From Bruticola sp004554425 (GTDB lineage Bacteria; Vulcanimicrobiota; Xenobia; Xenobiales; Xenobiaceae): a stretch of 64,000 bases of DNA. The position numbers and the translations under genes were made by a program. This document shows, piece by piece, positions 35,396 to 43,296 of the stretch (position 1 is its first letter; each line of letters begins with the position of its first letter). Location: NCBI GenBank assembly GCA_958366945.1, contig CATXCY010000002.1:82338-146337 (forward strand), given 5' to 3'. Below the pieces are notes generated by a model. It saw nothing but the letters and a program-made list of their open reading frames with translations, did no database searches and was not told where the DNA came from.

Positions 35396-37273
35396 ATGAA
35401 TTTTCAATCATTTGTTAAAAAATTCAGCGTTTTGTATGTGGTGATTTTCTTACTTATACCAACTCAGGAAGTTGATGCTGAGGGAATTTGGCGTGAGGTA
35501 AAGGGAAAAGATCGTACTCATGTTGTTAAAAGTGGCGAAAATCTGTATACCATAGCCAAAAATTATGGATTAGCTATTGAACATTTAGCTTTTGCCAATG
35601 GACGTGATCCTAACAATATCAATGTCGCTCCCGGTACATCATTACTTATTCCTGGACGTAGAGTTTTGCCTAGCAATCCTCCGGACAATGGGCTGGTAGT
35701 CAATTTGCCAGAGCGTGGTGTCTATCTTTTCCGCAATGGCTCTTTTGAAAAATTTTATCCTATCGCTATTGGTCAGCCTGGCAAGTTTGAAACTCCTACA
35801 GGTAGCTATACTATCGAATCGCGCACCAAAGATCCGGCTTGGTTCCCTCCTGCATGGTCTGGCTTAAAAGATGAAGTAGTGCCCGCTGGTCCAGACAATC
35901 CTTTAGGCGATCGTTGGATTGGCATAACTGCTCCAGGCATAGGCTTCCACTCTACTACTGCTCCTATGTCTATTGGTCAAGCCGTTTCGCACGGATGTAT
36001 GAGAATGTACCCCAACTCTGTACATGAGCTTTTTGAAAAAGTGCAAGTTGGTTGGCCTGTACGTATCGATTATGAAGTATCTAAAATAGGGTGTGATTAT
36101 GATGAAGATCGCTATTATTTGGTAACATATCCCGATATTTACAAGAAAAATTCACTGACCAAATCGGTAAATAAAACTTTGCAAGATGTCGGCTTGTCTG
36201 TGGCTCCCGAAGATTTGAAGTATTTTGCTAAAACTGATGGCGTATGCAAAGAACTTTATGTTAGTGGTGTCAGCGTTTCAGTAGGTGCCCAGCGCTTGCG
36301 TGAATGGCCGATTGAGCCTTCTATGGTCGATGGAAGTATTTGGGGCTCTCCCAAAATTGCTGCGGCTGTCGGCTTAAATGTAGAATGGGACAACGATAAA
36401 CAAGTTGTTAAAGTAAGTCGCAATAAAGAAATTCTTTATTTCCCTGTCAACGACAACTATGTGCTCGACTTCAACGATGTGCCCGTAGGTTGTAAGGCCT
36501 GGGTGGCTGGCTCGGCCCGCAAGGTCGGCTCGGCAACTATTATTCCTTTGCGTCCGATTTTGCAAGCATTTAAAGTGCCCAACCAATGGATTGAGGAAGA
36601 ACGCGAATTGCGTTTATCCGTATTGCCAAAAGTTAAAGCTAAGCCCAAAACCGCACAAGCTGTCCATAAAAATGGGGCGCCTACCGCCACAAAGCCTACT
36701 CCTAAGGCAGCGTCTACTCAACCTAAAGCTGCAGTCGAGCCTAAAGCTACCGAGCCTAAGATAGCGCCTACTCAGCCGAAAGCTGCAGTCGAGCCTAAAG
36801 CTACCGAGCCTAAGATAGCGCCTACTCAGCCGAAAGCTGCAGTCGAGCCTAAAGCTACCGAAGTAAAAGCTACCGAGCCTAAGGCAGCGCCTACTCAGCC
36901 GAAAGCTGCAGTCGAGCCTAAAGCTACCGAAGTAAAAGTTACCGAGCCTAAGGCAGCGCCTACTCAGCCTAAAGCTGCAGTCGAGCCTAAAGCTACCGAA
37001 GTAAAAGTTGCCGAGCCTAAGGTAGCGCCTACTCAGCCTAAAGCTGCAGTCGAGCCTAAAGGTGGAAAATACAGCTCTCCAAGTGTGCCTGCTCCTCCAG
37101 CCGTCAAATCTAGTGAGCAGCCAGCTTTAATTGTGCCCAAAGCCGCTCCTTTACCTGAGGAAAAAGATACCGATTTGGAAGACACTCAGGAAAAAGTAAA
37201 GTATCGCACTTGGCACAAGGCTCAGCAGCAAAATTTTATGCCTGAGCCGCAAAACGATATCGGTATCGATTAA
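35396..37273 (+). CDS. LysM L,D-transpeptidase (YkuD) with a CuAO-N-like domain and repeat-rich linker
   Basis: This 625-residue secreted protein has a signal peptide (to about 28), one LysM peptidoglycan-binding module (HVVKSGENLYTIAKNYGL, about 41-88) and a YkuD domain (about 98-225) with catalytic SHGCMRM; the conserved upstream His is in GFHSTTAP. A copper-amine-oxidase-N-like domain follows (about 290-415). A Lys/Pro/Ala-rich linker of five repeats (439-554) and a Pro-rich tail close it. It makes 3-3 peptidoglycan cross-links or attaches proteins to the wall. The repeat linker is nearly identical at the DNA level and may vary between strains. A lipoprotein gene follows in the same direction. 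Confidence 0.9.
   Translation: MNFQSFVKKFSVLYVVIFLLIPTQEVDAEGIWREVKGKDRTHVVKSGENLYTIAKNYGLAIEHLAFANGRDPNNINVAPGTSLLIPGRRVLPSNPPDNGLVVNLPERGVYLFRNGSFEKFYPIAIGQPGKFETPTGSYTIESRTKDPAWFPPAWSGLKDEVVPAGPDNPLGDRWIGITAPGIGFHSTTAPMSIGQAVSHGCMRMYPNSVHELFEKVQVGWPVRIDYEVSKIGCDYDEDRYYLVTYPDIYKKNSLTKSVNKTLQDVGLSVAPEDLKYFAKTDGVCKELYVSGVSVSVGAQRLREWPIEPSMVDGSIWGSPKIAAAVGLNVEWDNDKQVVKVSRNKEILYFPVNDNYVLDFNDVPVGCKAWVAGSARKVGSATIIPLRPILQAFKVPNQWIEEERELRLSVLPKVKAKPKTAQAVHKNGAPTATKPTPKAASTQPKAAVEPKATEPKIAPTQPKAAVEPKATEPKIAPTQPKAAVEPKATEVKATEPKAAPTQPKAAVEPKATEVKVTEPKAAPTQPKAAVEPKATEVKVAEPKVAPTQPKAAVEPKGGKYSSPSVPAPPAVKSSEQPALIVPKAAPLPEEKDTDLEDTQEKVKYRTWHKAQQQNFMPEPQNDIGID
36713..37060 (+). repeat. Coding tandem repeat inside the L,D-transpeptidase gene
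   Basis: Two 54-bp units and three 69-bp units, then a partial unit of 33 bp, encode PTQPKAAVEPKATE followed by PKIA or a longer VK-x-x-EPK-x-A ending. Identity between units is very high at third positions too, which indicates recent duplication. The 69-bp form is the 54-bp form plus a 15-bp insertion. Confidence 0.92.
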
Positions 37274-37306
37274 ATTATTCTATCTTTTTGTGGAGTTGAA
37301 TAAATT

Positions 37307-37831
37307 TTGTTTTCAAAAAAAAGCTTTTGCCAAATAATTCTAGGCACTTCTTTGCTGTTGTCGGCTTGTACTGGCACAACTTCAGACGGCCCTAATCCTG
37401 GTGCTATTGTTCCTGGCCAAGGAGTCAGAGAAGTTGTTCTCTTCGATACCCAAGATAAAGTAGAAAAAAACTTGGGACAGCCTGAAACTGTCACTAAAAA
37501 TCCTTTCAATCCAGGTAATGTAATTGTTCAGTACCCTTCTAAAGGTTTGGAAATTTCTTATTTGGATGGAACTGTTGGCAGCATTTTACTTTATTCTGCT
37601 GGACCTAAAGACGGCGTCACTTGGCAAACTTATCAAGGTTCTACGGCCGAAGGCTTGTGGCCTGAATCTAGCTTAAAAACTGTAAAGTCTAAGCTTGGAC
37701 AGCCTCTAAAAGAACTGCCTCAAGCGATAGTTTATCCCGGTTTGTGGATTCGTTTAGATTCTAAAGGCCAAATAGAAAGCTTCAGTATAAGCAAAGATGA
37801 AGCCAACCAATTAAAAGAACTGGGCGATTAA
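37307..37831 (+). CDS. Small lipoprotein of unknown function
   Basis: This 174-residue protein starts at TTG (TGGAG site 12 bp upstream). The leader ends in LLLSAC, a clear lipobox, so the mature protein is lipidated at that cysteine and anchored in the envelope. The mature part has two similar halves, each containing a V..LGQP motif (VEKNLGQPETV and VKSKLGQPLKEL), suggesting an internal duplication of a BamE/SmpA-like small fold; that comparison is tentative. It follows the L,D-transpeptidase by 33 bp and may be cotranscribed with it. Confidence 0.7.
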   Translation: MFSKKSFCQIILGTSLLLSACTGTTSDGPNPGAIVPGQGVREVVLFDTQDKVEKNLGQPETVTKNPFNPGNVIVQYPSKGLEISYLDGTVGSILLYSAGPKDGVTWQTYQGSTAEGLWPESSLKTVKSKLGQPLKELPQAIVYPGLWIRLDSKGQIESFSISKDEANQLKELGD

Positions 37832-37850
37832 GTTTAGAGCATAGGCCCAC

Positions 37851-37900
37851 AAAAAAAGGCACAGCTTCTTCTCCATTTGTGAGTAAGAGGCTGTGCCTTG
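37851..37900 (-). terminator. Terminator between the lipoprotein and TPR genes
   Basis: AAGGCACAGC (37856-37865) pairs with GCTGTGCCTT (37890-37899). On the minus strand the stem is followed by seven T residues, so it mainly closes the TPR gene unit; it may also stop plus-strand transcripts. Confidence 0.85.
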
Positions 37901-37926
37901 TCGATCTATAAAATAGTTAGATTTCC

Positions 37927-38412
37927 TTAAGCTTTAGTTAAAGCATCTAAATCATGCTTAGCATAAGCGTTATTGGGATCGAGCTCTAAAGCTTTTTTCA
38001 AACTCTCAATAGCTTCTTCTGTTTTGCCCTTTTGAGCCATGACGTTGCCGCGCAAATAGTGAACCATGCTATTATCGTTATCTAAACCGGAAGCTTGGAC
38101 AAGTTGCTCGAGAGCCAAATCTAAATAGGCTCCTCCTTTTTGGGCATAGAGGTTGGCTAACATAATCCAGCCGTCGATATTCATATAATTTTCGCGTAAG
38201 CTTTTTTGAATAAAATCTACAGCAGGGTCTATGAAACCGGCGGTACCATAAATTTCGGCCAACTTGTAAAGCACTTCCGCGTCACGCGGATCAAACTTAT
38301 AAGCTTCGGTGAATTCTTGAACAGCTTCTTTTATTTCTCCGGCTTCGTAGCAACGCTTGCCACGTTCGCGATGAAGCTCAGCCATGCGATAATGTTCGTT
38401 ACTCATTGTCAT
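37927..38412 (-). CDS. TPR-repeat protein
   Basis: The protein of 161 residues is made of about four tetratricopeptide repeats (for example GEIKEAVQEFTEAYKFDPRD and KTEEAIESLKKALELDPNN). TPRs form a helical scaffold for protein contacts. I chose ATG 38412 (AGAAGG site 10 bp upstream); the longer frame from GTG 38484 would almost touch the previous gene and adds a leader without TPR features. It has no signal peptide and lies downstream of the SGNH hydrolase and FAD oxidoreductase genes, all on the minus strand. Its partner is unknown. Confidence 0.8.
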   Translation of the reverse strand: MTMSNEHYRMAELHRERGKRCYEAGEIKEAVQEFTEAYKFDPRDAEVLYKLAEIYGTAGFIDPAVDFIQKSLRENYMNIDGWIMLANLYAQKGGAYLDLALEQLVQASGLDNDNSMVHYLRGNVMAQKGKTEEAIESLKKALELDPNNAYAKHDLDALTKA

Positions 38413-38500
38413 AGCACAATTACCTTCTACTGCAGAGTATTTCTCCAGCTCCTGTTTCTGCCATAATTGGCCAGAAACCTCCACAAAAGCTCAATATCGG

Positions 38501-39571
38501 TTACTTTCTGCTAGCTACTCCTTGAGTTGTTTTGCCAAAATCAAGCCAGTGATTAGCATCAATCCATTCGATGGTCTTTTGAGCCCAATAAGCATGGACT
38601 TTATCATTAGGATGATTTTGTGGTTGTCTGGCAACGCGATATTCTGGCCCGTTGAACCTAAAATTGCCTATATTGACGACACCTTGAAGCTCTGGCGCTC
38701 GCTCACCTGGCATTATAGGATCCATATCAAAAATGGCCAGGCGAACTCGGTGGCGTTTGGCAGTAGCTTCCATTTCTTTAATAAGTGCTGCTGTAAGTTT
38801 GCGGTATTTCATCTCTTGTTGCTCAGGAGATTGTCTTTGCTCCAGTTTGTAAAGAGCCAAGTAGTAATAGTAACGTATAAAACTATAGGCTGAAGAGCTA
38901 AGAGAGGCGAAATTATCTAAAGTATAATAAGGGCGAGTATGTAAACGACCAAAAAGATCAAATTCGGCATAAGGGCCCAGACGATACTTTTGGTTAGGAG
39001 CTGGCAATAAATGTAATTTAGCGCTGCGTGGGCCGTGATCTCTAATATAAAAATAGATGACGCCGTCATAATGGCGCTGTTCCAACCAATATTGCATAGT
39101 TAGCAAACATTGGTAAGTACCATAACCTTTGACGCCAAAGTTATCAAAACGAGTGCGCGGATAATGCTTATTTAGTAACCAAACTAAAGTTTGCTCGTCG
39201 GCTACTCCCATGCCGAAAGTTTGTGAGCAGCCCACGACTAAAACGCGTGAATCATAATCAGTCTTTTCGCTGCTCCAGCTGCGGCGTGAAGTGTCAGCGT
39301 TAGTATTTTCCAAGACGTTGGGATCTTCTTTGGAAATGACGCTGCCGCGCACGGAAATATGATCAGTCAATTTTAACCAATCATAAAGCGGATCTGAATC
39401 GCAACGGGCTAGGACGCTTTGCGGATAGTAGCCGTGCGCTCGCAAATATACTTCGGCTTGCAAAAAAAGAAACAGAGCAAAAACTATAACTAAGTAAATG
39501 ACTCTTTTAAAACCGCAGCTGGGGGCCAGGCCGCGCCGCCAATTTATGTCAGAGAAATTAATTTTAAACAT
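38501..39571 (-). CDS. Membrane-anchored SGNH-hydrolase-like protein
   Basis: This 356-residue protein has an N-terminal membrane helix (about 22-40) and an SGNH/GDSL-type domain: block I VVGCSQTFGMGV with S116 as candidate nucleophile, a later Gly/Asn region (DNFGVKGYGTYQ), and a C-terminal NHPNDKVHAYWA supplying a His. Such proteins are often O-acetyl esterases or transferases acting on envelope polysaccharides. Here the catalytic domain should face the periplasm. The ATG has no good ribosome site and lies in the loop of a 12-bp inverted repeat (39531-39600), which may control its translation. Confidence 0.75.
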   Translation of the reverse strand: MFKINFSDINWRRGLAPSCGFKRVIYLVIVFALFLFLQAEVYLRAHGYYPQSVLARCDSDPLYDWLKLTDHISVRGSVISKEDPNVLENTNADTSRRSWSSEKTDYDSRVLVVGCSQTFGMGVADEQTLVWLLNKHYPRTRFDNFGVKGYGTYQCLLTMQYWLEQRHYDGVIYFYIRDHGPRSAKLHLLPAPNQKYRLGPYAEFDLFGRLHTRPYYTLDNFASLSSSAYSFIRYYYYLALYKLEQRQSPEQQEMKYRKLTAALIKEMEATAKRHRVRLAIFDMDPIMPGERAPELQGVVNIGNFRFNGPEYRVARQPQNHPNDKVHAYWAQKTIEWIDANHWLDFGKTTQGVASRK

Positions 39572-39600
39572 ATACCCAAAAACTTAAGTTGGCGGCGCGG
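39531..39600. promoter_or_regulatory. 12-bp perfect inverted repeat enclosing the SGNH gene start
   Basis: CCGCGCCGCCAA (39531-39542) and TTGGCGGCGCGG (39589-39600) are perfect complements. On the minus strand the first arm is directly after the stop codon of the FAD gene and the second is inside the SGNH coding region (residues 10-14), so the loop holds the SGNH start codon at 39571. A transcript through both genes would fold around it. Confidence 0.6.
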
Positions 39601-41265
39601 TTACAAGGCATGCGTCTCAAGGGGCCAGGCCAGCTCTATACCGTGTTCGACCAATTCATTTTGGAATAAACGCCTTTTTTCTGTATTAGCGTGTAATTGG
39701 CCGGGCTTGATATGTTCGGCTAAGCAATAAGCGGCACACAGAGCGGCCGATTCACCTACATTCCATTCCACCGGATGGAGGCGATAACAGCCGTTAGTTA
39801 TGTGAGTAACGGAAAGATTTTTGCCTCCAGCTAAAAGATTTTCCGTATTTTGAGGGATGAGAGCGCCTAAAGGTATCTGGAAAGGCAAGGCGCTTACATC
39901 TATATAGTTATCGCCTGCAGTAGAAGGATGTAAATCTAGACGATAGGCACCTATACCTACGCTGTCGGCAAAATCGGCCGCTTTAACTTGAGCATCACTT
40001 AAGCCTGTAATAGCTTGGCGGGCTTCTAAGCTGACATGTTGTTCCAACACTGTGAAGAGGCCTTTCAGACGTCGTGATTCTCTGATGTAAGGAGCGGCCG
40101 CCAAGCCGTCGGAAGTTTGGGTAATATCTGGACGCAAGGCCAAGCCCGGCCAACCCGTTTTACCGTCAGCGCGAGGAGCTTCTGTTTGCATCCAATAAAG
40201 CATACTTAAGCTCAGTTGCCTGGCCCCTTCCAAGTGTTTTTGTTTTTCTGCCTCAGGCACGTCGATAACATTGCCTAGCAAATAATCTATTTGCGGCCAA
40301 TTGACCAATACTATATCGGAAGTACCCTGAGGATAATTAAAATTGGCCGCACAAGAGATGCGACGGAAAGTCCACAAATCCATAGGGCCGCGTTCTGGCT
40401 GGGGATGGATTGGATGAAAAGAGCGCACTACCGGTTGTAAAGTAATAGGATGGGTAGCTTGCCAAGATAGTAAAGGGCCGCCCCAACTCGGATTTACGTC
40501 AGGAATGTAAGAACGCCAAAAATAATAATCTTTAGGCTTGGCTATGACACTATCTCTGTTAGGTTGATAATCGATCACAAAACACCAGGAAATAGCTTGC
40601 TGATTTTGTGGGTTGGCCTTTAAGGGAGCATGGGGCTCTTGAGTTTCGCTTTGAGCCTCGCTGCCGATAGAATAATCTGTGCCTGTAAGAGGCAGTAAAT
40701 CTCCAGTTTCGGTAGCATCAATAAAGTAAGGAGCAATTATACGATAAAGTTTGGAGTTGCCGTCAACTTGCTTCTGAGCTACAGTTACAGAAATAATTTT
40801 ATTGCCTTGTTTTTCGGCGTGAATAGGATCGCTATGCAATAATACGGCCAACTGACCAGAACTAATGTAAGGGCGCAAAATAGCTTCAATAACAGCAGAG
40901 CTGACGGCCGGTTCATGACATAAAGCGGAAACGCAACCTTCGCCTGGATTGAGTCTTTCCCAACGAGCTAAAGCTTCGGCTTTTAAAGGGTACCATTGGC
41001 GATAATAAGAGCGCACATATTGACGGAATTGGCGATACGATTGGGTAGATCCGCAACTTTCAATCCAAGGATGCTCGTCAGGAGGCACCGCTTGGGAAGT
41101 AAATTGACCGCCCAAACGATCGTAGGTTTCCGTAATAACTACTTTTAAGCCTCGGCGCAAAGCAGCCCAGGCAGCGGCAAAACCGCCTGTACCTCCGCCT
41201 ATAATGGCCAATTGACAATCTAATTGAACATTTTCTTGATTGGGACAGAGCGTTGAGGCGATCAT
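39601..41265 (-). CDS. FAD-dependent oxidoreductase (FAD_oxidored family)
   Basis: This 554-residue protein has the Rossmann FAD motif LAIIGGGTGGFAAAWAALR at the N terminus (about 19-37), the family hallmark LGGQFTSQAVPPDEH near 51-65, FIDATETGDLL (about 185) and a C-terminal nucleotide-contact segment with NLLAGGKNLSVTHI. This is the large FAD-dependent oxidoreductase family often found near sugar catabolism genes; the substrate is unknown. There is no signal peptide. It is the first gene of a minus-strand run with the SGNH and TPR genes. Confidence 0.85.
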   Translation of the reverse strand: MIASTLCPNQENVQLDCQLAIIGGGTGGFAAAWAALRRGLKVVITETYDRLGGQFTSQAVPPDEHPWIESCGSTQSYRQFRQYVRSYYRQWYPLKAEALARWERLNPGEGCVSALCHEPAVSSAVIEAILRPYISSGQLAVLLHSDPIHAEKQGNKIISVTVAQKQVDGNSKLYRIIAPYFIDATETGDLLPLTGTDYSIGSEAQSETQEPHAPLKANPQNQQAISWCFVIDYQPNRDSVIAKPKDYYFWRSYIPDVNPSWGGPLLSWQATHPITLQPVVRSFHPIHPQPERGPMDLWTFRRISCAANFNYPQGTSDIVLVNWPQIDYLLGNVIDVPEAEKQKHLEGARQLSLSMLYWMQTEAPRADGKTGWPGLALRPDITQTSDGLAAAPYIRESRRLKGLFTVLEQHVSLEARQAITGLSDAQVKAADFADSVGIGAYRLDLHPSTAGDNYIDVSALPFQIPLGALIPQNTENLLAGGKNLSVTHITNGCYRLHPVEWNVGESAALCAAYCLAEHIKPGQLHANTEKRRLFQNELVEHGIELAWPLETHAL

Positions 41266-41383
41266 TTTTATAAAACTCCTTGGGCTTTAGCTGAGTTGTT
41301 TGCCTATAGTTGGCAAAAGCCCAGAGCTCTTCGCTTTATCTATGGTGAATACCGCCTTTATCTCCATTAAAGAGAGGAAAAAG

Positions 41384-41429
41384 CGAAAAAAATCCGCTTG
41401 AGTTAGTAAAAACGAACTCAAAGCGGATC
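41384..41429 (-). terminator. Terminator of the KefB-type antiporter gene
   Basis: AATCCGCTTGAGTT (41391-41404) pairs with AACTCAAAGCGGATC (41415-41429). On the minus strand a T run follows the stem, just past the antiporter stop codon at 41470. Confidence 0.9.
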
Positions 41430-41469
41430 TTGTTTTATTAGTCAGAGATAACTGAGCTAGAGTTATACA

Positions 41470-43242
41470 CTACTGAGCTGGTGCCGGAGTGGAAGTGTCC
41501 GGCTTTTGTGTAGGTTCTTGCTTAGAAGAAGCTGTCTCAACTGTTCCTTTCTTGCTCGAATTGCGCACTAAGATTGGACTATATTGCTTGGTACGCACAT
41601 CTTGAATAAATTCATCGATAGTTACATCTTTAACTTTCAACAAAATCATAATATCACGCATCATAGTCAGACTAGCTTCGTATTCCGGCACTAAAGCTTC
41701 GCTGCAACCGTGTTTAACTAGCTCTTTCATGTGCTCCAAACTGCGGGCCCTGGCCATTACTTTGAGCTTAGGATTGATAGTATGGACAGCTTCTTGCACC
41801 ATGGTTGAATCGATAGGATCCGGAATAGTAATAATGAGCAAAGCTGCTTTGTCTAAGTCTGCAGCTTTCAATAAATCGGTAGAAGTAGCGTTGCCTCCAA
41901 TAACAGCATAGCCGTCTTCTTTGGCTTTTTTGACGCGTTGAGGATGAGATTCGATTATTAAAATTGGCGTAGAATTGGGGATAGCTTCAGCTAAGAAGCT
42001 GCCCATATAACCGTAACCTACTATAACTACATGATCTTTGAAGCCAACCTGAGGCATAGGAATACTGTTGGAAGGTTTCGTTTTGGTGCGCTTTCTCCAC
42101 CATTGGTAGATAGGATCGGCCATATTGGCAAAAAGCGGAGTTATAGCAATAGTAATAGCGGCTACAGTAATGCACAGTAAATAAATATCTTGGCTAATAC
42201 CTTGGCTGGAAATACCAGTGCGAGCCAATACGAAGGCAAATTCACCGACTTGGAACATGTAAAGTCCTACGGCAATAGGCATAATATTGACGTAACCGAA
42301 TAAGCGGGTGGTGATGCCAAAAATAAGTACTTTACCTACTAAAAGCACGCCTATGGTGATAGCAATTAAGCCCCAGTGGTTGATGACAAATTGAGGCTGA
42401 ATCAACATACCGACAGAGCAGAAGAAGAGTAAGGAAAACAAGTCTCGCAAAGGAGTAATTTCACTTAAAGCGTGATGGCTAAATTCCGAACGAGAGAGAA
42501 TCATACCCGCTAAGAAAGCGCCAAAAGCGAAGGAAAGTCCGATAGCGTAAGTAAGCAAGCCTAAGCCTAAACCAAAGGCTAAAACTGTTACCATAAAGAG
42601 TTCGCGAGAGCCCAGAGCGGCAATTTTGGCAATGAATTTAGGAACAGCTGGAGATCCAATAACTACAACTGCAGCAATTAAGATCACCGATTTAACTATA
42701 GCCATGCCCAAAATATCCAAGCCTTGACTTAAATTGCTCAATTCGGGCAATAAAATCAACATGGGGATAACGGCTAAGTCTTGGACAATAAGTATGGCAG
42801 TCATGACTTGGCTAGATAAAGTACCGGTTAGCCCTTTTTCACCTAATATTTTCAGAACTACCATAGTACTGGAGACGGAGATAATACACCCGAACCAAAT
42901 GCAATGTACCCAATTCCAGCCGAAACAAGCTCCTAAGCCATAGCCTAAACCTACGCAAGCCAAAATTTGTATAGGCGTGCCGATTAAAGCAATTTTTTTA
43001 ACAGGCGATAACTTTTCAACTGGAAATTCTAAGCCAGCGCTAAAAAGCAACAGAGCTACGCCTATATCGGCTAAAACTTCGATTTGTTCTACATAAACTA
43101 CTTTAGGGCCCATAGTATTGGGGCCAATAAGGATACCTGCCACAATATAGCCCAAGAGGGCGGGCATTTTTAAACGCTGGGCGATCAATCCGCAAACCAG
43201 CGCTACGACGACGATTTGTACAATATCTCCGGCTATTCCCAC
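41470..43242 (-). CDS. KefB/CPA2-type monovalent cation:proton antiporter with TrkA-N domain
   Basis: This 590-residue protein has about 12 membrane segments of the CPA2 antiporter fold (GYIVAGILIGPNTMGP, SSTMVVLKILGE, LAVIPMLILLPEL) and a cytosolic TrkA-N/RCK nucleotide-binding domain beginning VVIVGYGYMGSFLAEAI. It moves K+ or Na+ against protons and its RCK domain senses NAD(H) or similar ligands. I chose GTG at 43242 (AAGGA seven bases upstream) over TTG at 43287. The C-terminal 30 residues are Thr/Pro/Ala-rich and disordered. It lies about 55 bp from the polytopic protein gene upstream, in the same direction. Confidence 0.9.
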   Translation of the reverse strand: MGIAGDIVQIVVVALVCGLIAQRLKMPALLGYIVAGILIGPNTMGPKVVYVEQIEVLADIGVALLLFSAGLEFPVEKLSPVKKIALIGTPIQILACVGLGYGLGACFGWNWVHCIWFGCIISVSSTMVVLKILGEKGLTGTLSSQVMTAILIVQDLAVIPMLILLPELSNLSQGLDILGMAIVKSVILIAAVVVIGSPAVPKFIAKIAALGSRELFMVTVLAFGLGLGLLTYAIGLSFAFGAFLAGMILSRSEFSHHALSEITPLRDLFSLLFFCSVGMLIQPQFVINHWGLIAITIGVLLVGKVLIFGITTRLFGYVNIMPIAVGLYMFQVGEFAFVLARTGISSQGISQDIYLLCITVAAITIAITPLFANMADPIYQWWRKRTKTKPSNSIPMPQVGFKDHVVIVGYGYMGSFLAEAIPNSTPILIIESHPQRVKKAKEDGYAVIGGNATSTDLLKAADLDKAALLIITIPDPIDSTMVQEAVHTINPKLKVMARARSLEHMKELVKHGCSEALVPEYEASLTMMRDIMILLKVKDVTIDEFIQDVRTKQYSPILVRNSSKKGTVETASSKQEPTQKPDTSTPAPAQ

Positions 43243-43296
43243 TGAATTGTCCTTTTGTATAGAATTTTTGGCTTTGACACACAACAAAACAAGCCG

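Noticed and set aside
36713..37060. CRISPR array
   Set aside because: The units are contiguous, in frame and encode a linker; no unique spacers are present. The same applies to 63703-64000.
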